Positions 13,441-26,900 of a stretch of DNA of 64,000 nt are shown here, piece by piece. The notes below the pieces were generated by a model, which was given only the letters and a program-made list of their open reading frames with translations, did no database searches and was not told where the DNA came from. The stretch is from Dysidea avara (Eukaryota; Porifera; Demospongiae; Dictyoceratida; Dysideidae), in contig NC_089280.1 of assembly GCF_963678975.1 (NCBI RefSeq), forward strand, positions 16,838,780-16,902,779, in the 5' to 3' direction. Numbering within the stretch: the first letter of the stretch is position 1; each line of letters starts with the position of its first letter. The position numbers and the translations under genes were made by a program.

Positions 13441-13517
13441 TGGCTTTTACTGATCCTGTACAGAATGCAAGAATAGCCAGAAAAATAATGGAAGAATACA
13501 GGAATATTTATAACTGA
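13440..13517 (+). CDS. Short ORF of 25 aa after the CpG-rich region, unknown
   Basis: The ORF starts MAFTDPVQNARIARKIMEEY and ends after EYRNIYN at TGA. It sits immediately downstream of the CRE/E-box region. The composition (charged amphipathic helix) looks protein-like. The DNA after the stop could continue in another frame (YPDVDCGQKIENL), so this may be the start of a frameshifted or mis-spliced first exon. No family recognised. Confidence 0.25.
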   Translation: MAFTDPVQNARIARKIMEEYRNIYN

Positions 13518-16399
13518 CAGTATCCAGATGTGGACTGTGGACAGAAAATAGAGAATTTGTTTGGAATGGCTTAATTGATTAAAACTGATTCTTGGTTATA
13601 AGAGGTACGTGTGTCATGGTGGAAAACAATAAGAGCCTTGATAAGTTGGTTTTTTCTATAAAAATAAACTGGGTAAAAATGTGTGCTGCATAAAAAAATT
13701 ATGCACCTTTTAATCCCTTTGGTATGAACTGAAACAAAGCTCTATTCAACAAACCTATACACCATTAGATTTGCTTGTCCACGAAGATGAGTAAGATCAT
13801 TTTAGTTTCATGTTTGTATAGCAAATGCCTTGTGAGTTATGGGTGCTTACTTATTATGCGGTACAAATTAAGTTTACTGTTGTTGTTCCTTAATTTAAAT
13901 GGCCTTTTTTGTCCACACGGCAGGGAAAACATTATACCTTGATGGATTTGCCAGTTCATGGTGAATGGATTGAGCTAAGTTCTGTCTTCGTAGTCATGAG
14001 TTATGATTGATTAAATAAGTGGATGTAATTTACTTGCCATATTGTTGCTTTACAAATTGAATTGATCGTAGTTCAAACTGTCTAATGCTATATAACTCCA
14101 AGGCAATTTATCATAAAAGGCTGAAACTTTGGCTGTCCGCTCCTTTGTTACTATAGATAACAGAGAAGTAATAAACGGAATTTGAGGAATATGTGAAAAC
14201 AATTGGGTTTTGCTCAGCTGGTCACATAGTAATTTCCCCCAGGCTAACACGGAATGTCCTTGCCAACTTATAGTGCTGGATTAGTGTATTCGATGGCTTA
14301 TTTGCTTTGTTTTTCATTGATGAGAGGTCAGCATATATGGAATTTTGACTTAAACAGCGTGACTTATCTATAAATATCTCAGGAATTACAAAGTGTGGGT
14401 GATCCTATGCCTGCAGATATACTAGCGGACATGTAATTCCTTTCAGTTTATAACTTTGTACCTTGTGCTTGTTGGAGTTTATTTGCTTGACCACAAAGGG
14501 TAAGGTGGGAAAACGCCTATAGGTGATACAGTATCGCCTATATACAAAAACACAAGATACAAGAACAAAGCACACAACAAATATTACAAGCACATCAGTA
14601 CAAAACAAATAATAACATTAAAAAAACTTACTGATATATGTAAAACAAGTGCTTTACTACTTAGAAACAAGACATGTTTAAAAGGGGATCATTGAGGTAC
14701 AGAGAGTATATCATGTGGCACACAATTCCAGATAAAGGTACTGTTAAAAAAAAGGAAAACAGTAAATGATGTAGGCAAGTTGCGTGTTTCATTTTGCAGG
14801 GTGTATCTACTTGCCCACATGTTTTGTTGGTACAAATTCCATCAGTTTTCTGGCAGCTCCAGTATTTGGTTGTATCCAGCTGTTTCCACATCAGTGATAT
14901 CACATGATGAGTACATTGAACTTATCACAGCTCACCATTCACTATTATAGCTGCCCTCAACCACTGTTATCTGTTCTGCATCAATGAATTACTTCTTTAG
15001 AGGTCGTTTTCACCAAAAGTCATGCAGTGACACATTTAAGTCATGCATCTATAATACGGAGAGATTTCCAGTGCTAAGAAAGTTAGTTCAAGTAGTAGCG
15101 TTGCTCAGTGGAGTGTTCGATGATCAGCCATGACAGGCACCAATTATAACCACAATTCCTAGTGCTGATAACGACACTTTCTTTGCGACATACGTAGTAG
15201 AACACCTTCAGTTTTCCTGGCCTAATTTATAAGTCCTAATTTATAAGTCCTATACTTTTCTGTGACATTTTTTATCATGGGATTGCATCTCACTGCCCAT
15301 CAAACAGGGTCAGAAGACAGTAATTAGCATCCGTAAATTTTGATGGTGCGTAAATTTACTAGATACATCTACAATGAGAAAGTGTGGTAGACAATGTCGT
15401 GGGAGAAGTAGTGCATCCATACCAAAATATTTACAGCTGTCACAACCACCTCAAGATTCACCGTGAGTACTCACTCTGACGTGAGCAGATCATATTGTGG
15501 TCAGCCTGTAAACTCACAGATGTCCTCACCACCAAACATGTACATGTCATGTGACCATTTCCTCAGACCAAATATACTCTGTACTTATGGGAATCACTGA
15601 GATGTGAGATGTATACACACAAATACACTATTTATTAGGTAACAGTATAGCACTATTTAGTCAGTGTATATTAATTATGTTGTCACTTCTTACTTGTAAT
15701 TATGGAACATGTTATTTGATAGTTTCCTTGAAATTGTTAAGTAGTTGTAGTTACTCACTGACGAAAAACTCCTTGCAGTGTTGTGAATTTAAAGCCAAGT
15801 TTATTGTGCAGTTGCCCACTACATGATTGTATTTACTGATTACTTGTAACCGCAAGTCCTAAAAGGATGAGACCAACTCAATTAACACATTCCAGAGTGG
15901 TATGTGTATATATATATATATCACAACATCCATGACAGTGACTAAGATGTTACAAGCAATGTATATAAGGAGTAATGCAGGCTTATCACTCTTAACACTA
16001 TCCTATATACCCTATGAGGATCCTGTAGACACAGGGAGTAAGAATCTTCAAATGAAAACTATTGGATGTGAAAAGATACCAGTAGTGACTTGATCCTGTG
16101 CCCTCTGGTGGTCTATACATATGTTACCACATGAACTGAAGGAACAAACATGTGTAAGTTGCTTTCCTGTACAAGGAAAATACCCTAGTGTGAGGTCTAA
16201 CTTAATTTGCAGGTCACACGCTACTGGTCAAGCATCACACTCAATCAGTGATGAAACCCACACAATGACAGATAGATGAGGCTGTCAAAGATTCTGACAC
16301 AATCAAATTGTACCCACATTATCAAGTTTTCTGTAAGCACCGAAGGACAAGTGTATATGTACCTGTGCTATAGCAGTGTCTCCTCACAACTTAGTACCA
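13518..16399. other. Spacer between the two MNT-like genes, no gene recognised
   Basis: Apart from short dispersed repeats (15480-15620) and an AT microsatellite at 15908-15920, I see no coding or structural feature. Confidence 0.5.
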
Positions 16400-16620
16400 T
16401 TATAAGTTATTCATTGTTACCACAAATTACTTTACCAAGAATATGACTGAGATAGACATTAGTGGACCCAGCTAAACAACCCACTACCAGGAAGAACATC
16501 TAATGAACACAAATGACCTGGTACCAAGAATTCAAATTTAATGAGATGAATACAATATTAACTCTTGTATATCCCATGCCCTGACTCAACATGCTAACAG
16601 TATTCATTGCAGCCTTTAAT
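16400..16620 (+). repeat. Dispersed repeat, copy A
   Basis: GTTACCACAAATTACTTTACCAAGAATATGAC ... CCTGACTCAACATGC (end motifs) is an inverted match of 33800-33970 and partly of 33170-33300, and a direct match of 2060-2270. Origin unknown. Confidence 0.6.
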
Positions 16621-17982
16621 TTGCTGTCTCTGTGCTCCAGAGAATTGTTGTACATTTGTTGGATTTAATGTTGTGTAATGGGTTATTCACCTTACCTGTA
16701 AAGTACATCTTAATTGTAATTCTGTTAGTCACATTATATGACATTAGGACTGGTTGTAGATAATCAAAATTTCTGTGTACAGTACATTTAAACAGATACC
16801 ATTTAACTGGTCCCAATTCAGCATGTCTCCTTGAAATAATTGTTTGCTTTTTATCAACCAAAGCTTGTAACTAGTACTAGTGACATTCTACAGTAATGTA
16901 CCCTCACTTACATGTACAATCCTAAGCACAAAAATAATTAATTTATCCAAGTTTTGTGTTGCAAGATATCTCCACTCTCTACAGTGAATGCAAGCATGAA
17001 CTAATCTACATGACAGGCTTGACATGATGTGGTCCGGTGTCTCTAAGAAATGCAATCTAATACATGTTTTTACAGTTACGCCTGTAAAACCTATAATCTG
17101 CAATTCCCTACAGTAACTACAGAAAATTTTACAAGATGAGGTTTATAATACATTGCAAGGCCGGAATACAATAGTGAAGAAATGTAGAGCATTGTGTTTG
17201 TGTATTAAAGACCTCACCTATACATTGTATAGTTTAAAAATTTTGACAAATTGCATTGCAACTCGTCAATGTTTTCTTTCTCAAAATTTTGCATTTAGTG
17301 TATGGGAGATTTATTACTTCTTGCAACATTGGAGAGTCAAAAACATAGAGCATGGTATGGCTTTTTACATGTTAACTAGCCACAAACATGCTTAGTTCAC
17401 TCCCTGTTTACTGTTGCCATTCCTTATATGGATGGTCAATTAAAGAAACCATGTGATACTCTACACTATTTCAATTTTCCCTTCTGTGTTGCAAAAAGTA
17501 ATAAATTCCTTGTGCAAAGACTGCATACTATCATCACCTGGTTTTTTGAGTAGCAGTAGTAATCACAGTCAACAATTTTGCTTTATCACGTAAGAGAAAA
17601 AGCATATAATACTATAAGCAAGATCGACTTACCAACATTCTAATTCCATCTAGGGAGCAAACTTTAAAGTAAAAGTATGTAAAAGTTTGTTTACTAGTGT
17701 TTCAGTCTCCCTAAGTGAGAGTTGTAATGGCACGAGCAAGATTTCAAAGAGTAGAGATACTGTCTGTACATTACTATATACATTACATGGAACAAGTAGT
17801 CAATACAAACCACAATGCTTGATAAATTCTTATGTAAGTGCTGACTTTCTATCAGTGAACCATATGACCAAGAAAACACAAATGCATTATGTAAATAAAA
17901 GGTGTGTGACCAATACAATAGGTTACAATACAAATACACTTCAATCACACTAAAACTGCACTTGGTATATACTGTATGTACT

Positions 17983-20900
17983 TTATAGCACCTTATTCAT
18001 AACTGGTGCCTTAGATTTTGGTGATGTGCAGGACTGATTTCTCTTGTTGTCAACCTTTCCTATTGTTTTAATAACACTACATTTAACTGCTGTAGAGTAC
18101 TTTCCTGATCCTTCTTCATGTCCATTGACTACCTGTAAGTGTTGTTTTTCATATAAACTATTAGTTCCATTCACTTGATTTCCGGTAGCAGTGGAATATA
18201 AACTGTTTAGATTGGGCCAGACAAATGGTGGCAGCCATATGGGGTTTGTAAGTGTTTGTAGTTGAGCCAGTTGAATGGACTGAGCCTGCAATGCAGTCAA
18301 TTGTGCTGTAGTTGCACAGTAGAGTGGAGAAGGGAATAAAGGATTTGTAGAAGTCAGCAACTGGTTAGAATCAGTGGCAGGATATTCTGTTAAGAAAGAA
18401 ATATTACGCTCATACAGTAATAAGTTATTTCCAAGCAGTAGCTACAAATTTAGTATTTACACTACAAATTGTAAAAGGATTATGGTTTCCCCAAATTAAA
18501 GGGATCCAAAAGTCCAGCAAACAGGATGTCTACAAGATAGTTGGGGATCAACTGATGACTTATATCAAAGAGAATTATGATGTTGGTTTTCTAATAGTAG
18601 AATATCCCAAACGTAGTCAGGTTAGTGTACTACTGGCTGGAAATTGGGTTAAGTTGGCAGCATAAAATATCTCAAAACTTTGCTGAACTTACAAGCAATT
18701 TGATTGAGCTTAATGACAGTTCCTCAGAGCATAAATCAAGGCATAGGCATATTCTTATCCTTGTATCATGGAGCAGGTCTATAAATCTAACATGTGGAGA
18801 TTATAAATTATTACACTCTTTAGTTTGAGTATTGTGATTAGCTAGTGTTGCCCATATTAGACATTTCAACAGCAGCAGAAATGTATAATATGGGATGCAC
18901 CATATGGCATGTACCAATGTAAAACTCATAATGAGAAACCACCGCTTGATTTGCACTGTGATATTGGAAGCAGAAAATCTCCATTTACTACAAAATTCAA
19001 GTAGGGTTTTAAATTCTCAGCCAGGATGTACTACATACATAAAATTGACAAGGAGAAAACATACTGACCACCTGGCATACTCCTGTAAGCGTTTGAACAC
19101 AAATTGAATGGCTGCAGGATCAAGGCCGCTTATAAATTAGGTACAGTCATGGATTTTTTCTCTTTTCTGCAACTTTCAAACACACTTAATGAAACAGGCT
19201 GTAGGACCAGGTGTCCTACAAACCTTCAGCATTTGTGCTGTAAAGCCTTAATAAATAAATGGGTGACTACAGTTTACATAAAAACTGCTAAAAGTTATGT
19301 AAATATTTACCATTGAATTTACTATTTCTACATAAATTCATTTTGTACTCCAATACTTAAGTGATGTATTGAGCTGAGAAAATAAAATGAACATCTGTGC
19401 AAAGCAGACATATTGCTGCTTCAGCTGTACGCAAACTTTGCAATTTTTGACTGTTACATGAAACTATAATACCTTGTGTTGCTTGTAGTGATTTTTAGCA
19501 AAAAAATTATTGATGAAACCTTTAACAGTAGGGAGTAGCTGTTCTATTAGAGTATTTGTCAACAATCTATTGGAGAAATATACGCTAATATATACATATA
19601 TAATTCTGGGTGTTAAGTTATTTCCTTACGTAAACAAAATACATTTGTATGCAAGTGTTGTGATAATGTAGTCCTTTGTAATATTCCACAATTAGTTGCA
19701 TTATCATTCATTCTTGGCCACACCAGATATCGGCTTTGAGCCGGCTTGGCCACACCAGATATTGGCTTTGAGCTGGATCACAGATATTTTTTACAGCCAA
19801 AATCTGTATACCTCTAGGAGATGCTGAGAAATAACAGGTCACATGCAGCCATAGTAAAATCTACACATCTAATCTGGTTACCTTTTAAGGCAAAAAATTC
19901 TAAGCAGATTTTAATTGGAGTTTATTGTATGATGATGTTATTAGAAATATTTACATACAGTATATTAATAAAATATCAGATAGCATATATAAAACAATTG
20001 ATATGTCCTATAGAGAATTTACTTTGATTGCCTTGATTATCTTCAACCACCATTCGACCACAATCTTTTGTTTGGTTTTGTTCAACATGTTGCTCACTAG
20101 CATTACTCTGCAGGTCATCTAAAGACGTCTCACATGTACACATTGACTGATGTTCACCACATTCATCATTTTCATGACTATCATCGCTACCAATCCTACC
20201 ATCACTGCTGCTGTGTGTTTCTGAATCTCCTGAAAATTTCTCTCTGTAGTGAAAATATATGAACACAAAGCCAACATCATGTATCAAAAGCTGATGGGTA
20301 ACTTATAAATTAATTAGCACACTATACCGTAACACATTTTACCAAATAATTTCTGTTCTGTGAATGCTATCCCACTAGGGCTTAAAGCCTGTGAATACAG
20401 GAAGTCAGAAACATGGAACTAAAACATGAAGAATGCAGAGACAAAACTCCTAGACTCAGTGGTGACTTGATCCCCAGTAACATGCAGTCTAGGCATGCGC
20501 CACTCTTAGCTACATGTATATGACTCCAATCAATCACTTACAATAAGTTTTGAAGTTTTTCTGTAAGGCAGTCTTTTTCTTTTTTCAATGTAGACAAGCA
20601 ATTCTCATTTTCTTCGGTGATATGTTTCAGTTTCTAAAGTATTAAAGTCAACAACAAACTATACATCTTTCATCATAAATACATACTGACCATGCACACA
20701 AACAGATATTCGTTTTCACTTCTCTAAACTAATGCTTTCAAAGTTTCTTTTTTCTGGCTCTGTGGCAAATTATACAATTGCAGGTGGTCTTGATAAGGCT
20801 GTGACTAATGTATGTTCTGCTTTCAGCTTCACTGGACTATAATACATTCAAAGCTTTTGGTATCCTTCAAATTTGGTGAATTTTTCATAAGAACATCCCA

Positions 20901-23900
20901 GTCCCACAAAGCAATGCTTTTGGCCACCATGTAGCTAAACACCTACTGGTGCGCCATCTGTGCACTGCTCGCCAGCACACCACACCGTGAGTATATTTAC
21001 AGGAAGAAAAACACAATTTTCATATATACATAGCTCCATCCTCCCTTCCTGGATTGGAACCGATTGGAACCATTTTTATACTCCACTTTCAGCATTCCAC
21101 ATACCAAATTTGAGCAAGATTGCTAAATGCAATTATAGTGAAATTTGAGCCTTCAAAATCGGCTTAATTTTTTTCCTTCATTTAGGGCGCTTGGGGACTT
21201 AGATTATTCCTTTCACAGCTATTTCATGGCCACCACCTTTGATTTCACAACTTTTTCACCCAGGCTTTTCAAAGGCCACATCCTTTTTTATACAGCTTGG
21301 CTGTATTTGCATGGATTTACTCATTTCCCCCATTAATACAGCTGAGTGGAGTTCTTGCTCAAGCAAACAACAGTAACCAAGCATCACTGGGCAGAAGCCT
21401 TGCAATTTCCAGGCTCATGCATGCTCCAATCACTTGGCTGTGCTGCTTCACACATACATGCACATATATACACACCCCACCCACCCACTCACATACACAC
21501 ACATGCACATACACATATACACACAAACACACACACGTATGTACATACGTACACACAAAAGCAAACCCTCCAGCAGCCATGTGAAACGCAGCCATGTGAA
21601 ACACAGCTATTGCTGCCCAGTGAACCAGCACTGGGATACTTGTGCACCATTCAAACACTTGAGTCCTGTGCAGGCAAACCCACTTGGATCAGGACTAGTA
21701 ACCCATAGGAGTTCTTACAGAGAGAGGCTCCGGAGTCCAAAGTTCCACAATGACCCTAACACCACTTAGTGAGATGAGGCATTTGCCTCTCCAGTTAACA
21801 ACAGATACTCATTGATGTTACAGCTGGGTGGGCTGCTTCCCCAGTTGACACCAGGCCATGCACCAGCTCCCCATTATACAACTGGGTAGAATGTGGGTAA
21901 ACTTTCTTGCTCAAGGAAGCAACAACCAGGGACGTAGCTAGCCAGAAGGTGATGGAGGGGCAGGCATGCCCCCACGAAACGCTCAAAATCATTCATGATT
22001 GCAAAAAGGGATAATGACCCAATGGTGGGCTAGCCAACATACGGTGTTGTATTATTACAGCTCACACAACTAGCTACGTAACTACTTCAGTACTGATTGC
22101 TTATCTTTTATCAATGATTCAATGGAGGTATATTCGTCGAGCATCATCGCACGTGCCACAACTGTACTCCAACAAATTCATCCACAGTCCGGTAGAGCTA
22201 TATTGTTAATATTTTAGTGCTAATACAAGTTACTTTACGTTAGCCACAGCTTGTGTTGCAGTCCTAGCACACTGCTGTCAGGATGACATCTTCACTCACT
22301 TCACTCGGCGAAATTCAAATGCCACGTATTGCATGAAATCCCACCGGTCCTTCTTGCTAGCAGAAATTGTAAGTTTGTGACTGATCCAGGCCCGTAGCCA
22401 GGGGGCTCTGAAGAACCGCCCTTTTGGAATAGGCCGACTACACTGGCAGCACTGCCGTACAAAGATCTAGTGTGATCGACTCGAGAAAATAAACTTGGTA
22501 CATTTAACACTTTATGACCTCATAGGCAGTAGGTTCTTAGCATCTGGTCTCCTTTGTCATTTGTAAGTTGTGACTCCTGCTGCAGCAAAGTCCTTTGAGC
22601 GGGTCACTCTTTATATTCGAAAATGCTCTATCACGTGAGTAATCTAGGCTAAATATAGAAGTGTGTCTCTAATATTCGTTCGGTGGATTCACGAGCGAGT
22701 TGAATGTTGTGTGTGCGCATTCACTAGCAACCCCTGGTAGTACCACGTAGTAGCGCACATAATTTATAGTCATTTGCGTGTCAGTTTAATATTGGTAAGC
22801 TTGTGATGGAGGTTTTTAAAAAAAAACCACTATGGTGATGGGGGGCAAATGCCTCCCCTTGCCCCCCCTTGGCTACGCCTCTGGCAACAACGGCTTTACA
22901 TAACTGGACATCAAACCTGTAACTTCAGTTTTGATTAAAAGGCTGATGCTCCACACACACACGCACGCACGCACGCACGCTCGCACACACGCACGCACGC
23001 ACGCACACACACACACACACACGCTTGAACGTGCACACACACACAATCTCTAATGGAGCATACCTTATTATATGAAATTTTCAACGTCACAAAATGACAT
23101 CTGTACATGCAAGAAGCTTAGCTGTTGACTTTAGAAAACAACTTTGCAGTACATTAAAAGCATCAGTGTTGTTAACACTGATTCCTGCAAATACACAATA
23201 TAAAATGTTTTTGTATTAAATACACTTGAAGGCAAGAAATTGTTGCAACATTGAAATGGTACATCAAATTCATTGGTAGGTTCTTAAAAGCATCTTGAAT
23301 AATCATAACCAGGAACAAAAAGGAATGTAGCATTATTACATTGTATTGGTAGAAACAATAATGAAATTTTGGTCATTGTCGTACTTTTTCAGGTAGACAC
23401 CAGTATAGGTAAGGCATGCATTAGGATTGAAATTTTCAATGAATAAGGAGTGATGCTATAATGCCAAAAATAATGATTGTTGCACCATTCACAAGGGTGT
23501 TCATCTAATGAAGAATCATAACAATGTGCATGCTTAAACAAAAGGCTTGTGTAATTACTATCTTTCAAAAAGATAATAATCTATGCATAGAATGTAGATC
23601 CAGCAGTGTGGCAGCAGAGCTACGTATATTATATCAGTGGAAATCAGTAGTGTATACACAAGGAACGGATATAGTTAGCAAATCTGATTTATTTTTCACA
23701 TGAAAAGGTTACTAGTTGAGCCATATGACAACCTACTCAAAGAAGTAGTAAATGCTACATCCACTGATGAGATTAATTGACTATTAGTAAATGTAATGAG
23801 ATGGATGGCTGTGGTATTCGGGATTAATAGTTCTCGCAATGTAAACAGGAAGGGAAATAGAGCTATAGTTCTCGCATTGTAAGCAGGAAGGAAACAGTGC

Positions 23901-26900
23901 TCAGCTAAGTACTATTTCCTTTCTGTTTACAATGCAAGAACTATTAATCCTGAATACCACAGCCATCCGTCCTATTACAAATTGTGACCCAGTCTGGGAA
24001 AACCGGTCTTATTGCCTATTTAAAAGTATCGAGAAATACCAGTTTTAAGTATTTAGTGTGTTGTAGCTCACCAATGGTTGAAGCTGTGTGTACCAAAATT
24101 TCACACGTTTTGCACCAATTCCTTACCTTCCAGAGCATCCACTGTGCAAGTAGCCAACAACTAAGTTTCCTGCCATTTTAGATAGTTTTTGAACCGAGGT
24201 TGACTGTATCAGGCGAGCTACAAAAGGGGAGGGAGGCGGGGGCCCGGAAGGAGGGCAAGAGGCTGTTCAAAAAATTGAAAAGGAAGGTGTAGGGATGAAC
24301 TAGGCAAAGTTATGGGGCATTGAGGTCTCAAAACTGGCTAAAATGAAAGGAAATTTACAGTAGAAGTATTTATCCAACACCACGGAGCTGTACAGCCACA
24401 TACAGCCATCCCCTGAGCTCCATTAAAGCCCCACACCGCACATACGGATCAACACTGGGCTTGGGAAAAGCAGCCAGCAAAACCGGACCACTCAAGTTTA
24501 GCTGATTTTGATTGTAAAATTAGATAGTTTATTCATGTAGCTTTGTGTTCTGGGTGAAAAATCAAATCTGCTGACATTGGCGATAAGACCGGTTTTCCCA
24601 GACTGGGTCACAATTAATCCAACAACTATAACAACTGTTACTAAACAACATAAATAAGACTAATCACACTTAGCAACCATTGCTATGGTCCCAAGGTGAC
24701 ATTTACCTTAGCAATGATTAACTAGCAACCATTGCTAAACAACCATATTGTTGCTATGCTATGGGGCATCTATCACTATGGTAACACTAGTTGTCAAATC
24801 AGACATGTACTTCCAATAGAAACACACCACACTATTTTAGCCAATAAGATTAGTATTACAGATTTTTGTCAAGAGACCTTGACAAACAAGTGTAATGCTA
24901 ATTTTATTGGCTAATCACTTGATGTATTTCAAAATAATACGTCAAGCTGCTATTGAGAGTATTATATTGTAACTCATTCACTTGTTGGATTATGAGTTAA
25001 ACAATTTGTTCTTATGCATGTAGTTAATTTTGTCACATATTTGTACCTGTCGATCAGATCATATGGCCTTATAATATAGGAATAACAATAGAATGCTACA
25101 CTACAAGCCTATATAATGTCTTTACTTGGCAACTCATTTGTATAGTGTCAACAGAGAGCAAGATTGAGATACTTTAATAGAGCAGTCACCCTAATAGCAA
25201 TCAGGAAAATATGAGCAATAATAGTTAATCTAATAAACTGTTAAAACTAGCCTTATATTCACAGAGAGAATAATGTTTAAAGTTTCTTAAGGTGGTATCC
25301 TAAATCGAGATACTCTACTACAGCAGTCACCTTAATACTGTGATAGACTGCTAAAATCACTCTCAGATTCAATCTCAGAGGGTCTAAACATTTCCTGGGG
25401 AAGCATGCCTCCAGACCCCCTGAGGTTGGTGCTTTGCATGCTAAGGTACGTATGCATTTTTTCTATATCGAATTGCTATAAATATAATTACCTAGGCTCT
25501 TGCATCATCTGGCTACGCCCCTGAATCGCATACTACCACAGAAAGTTGCACCATTACAGTGGTAAGTTTCATCATTCCAGTCATATGTTACATCATTCCA
25601 GCAAGGGCGTAGCCTACCAGGGGGGTTGTTTGGATGAACTCCCTTTCAGAGGCAGAAGCTTATAAAATCAAAAATCACACCAAATCTTACAGCCCTGGAA
25701 CTCTCCGGTACGTAGCTACTTGCATACCTTTTGAGGGTCACATCACTGAATCATTGATGAATCAAGTAATGCATCACGTGATCAATTGTGCATGTGATGC
25801 ATGGTGGGAATGGTGATGGACTGTTTAGTTCAGTGCCTAAGCCATAAAACCATTCACGTTTTGACAAAAGCACCTAAATTAATTTCTTATGGGGTTTGCA
25901 GAACGTGTACCAAGTGATTTTAGAAAGGAAGGCACATACGCAAAAAAGTCCTTTGGAAGCAATTAATTTTTGGACCTTGTCATTAAAACTATGTTTACAT
26001 GGAAAACAATCAATATCCTATTAGTTTAAAGGCTGGATCCAGTATTAGACCAGTACAAAGCCTACAAAAAGCCAAACTGTTTTTTCAGCCTGGTAGTAAA
26101 TGACTGAAAATGCTATTTTCAAGGGGTTTCATTGAAGTTTTACATTTCCATTACACACAGTTCCATTTGTTTATAGCAAAAATTATTGAATGATGAAGTT
26201 TTAATTGGCTACAGGTGGAAATAAAATTATTGAAATCTCCATGTATAAACCAAGCAATTATCCTTGCAATGTGATCAAATTTAATCAGTATTGCAGAGAC
26301 AACTTGTTGTTTGGTAGATTGACACTGATATATTAACAGCATTTTCAGTCATTGTGTTTACTGCCAGGCTGAAAAAACAATTTGCTTCATATGGTTTTTT
26401 TGTTGCAGCTGCAGCAGGCTTTGTACTGGTCTAATACTAGCTAGATCCGGACTTTAAACTAATAGAGTATTGAATGGTTTCCATGTAACCAAATAATTGC
26501 ATTGACAAGGTCCAAATAAAGGGTTCCAAAGGACTTTTTATGTGCCTAAAATCACTTAGTACACATGCTACAAACACTATAAGAAATTTAAGAACAATTA
26601 TCTCAATTAGAGGGACTCATGGCACTGCACTAGTCGGTTGAGACATCATTACAAGGCAGCAGCTGCAATAAACTGTGGTCGTGTTATACGTGTGCCAGGT
26701 TAGCACAAACTGTAAATAGTTTCACAATGAATGATTTATTTGTTTGTCACATGTTGCTGCCACATGATGTCTCAAATATTGCCAACTAAGAGACCAAATG
26801 TGGAGGGCTCTCATGTGCTAGGAAATTGAAGTGGCTGCTAGTTTTTGCTGTCAGGAAGTGAAGATTAGTTAGTAATAGTTTACAACAGGTTTATAGTTTC

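Noticed and set aside
21346-21769. Overlapping 95-120 aa frames on both strands
   Set aside because: They cross a CA tract and a dispersed repeat; His/Thr periodicity is an artefact.
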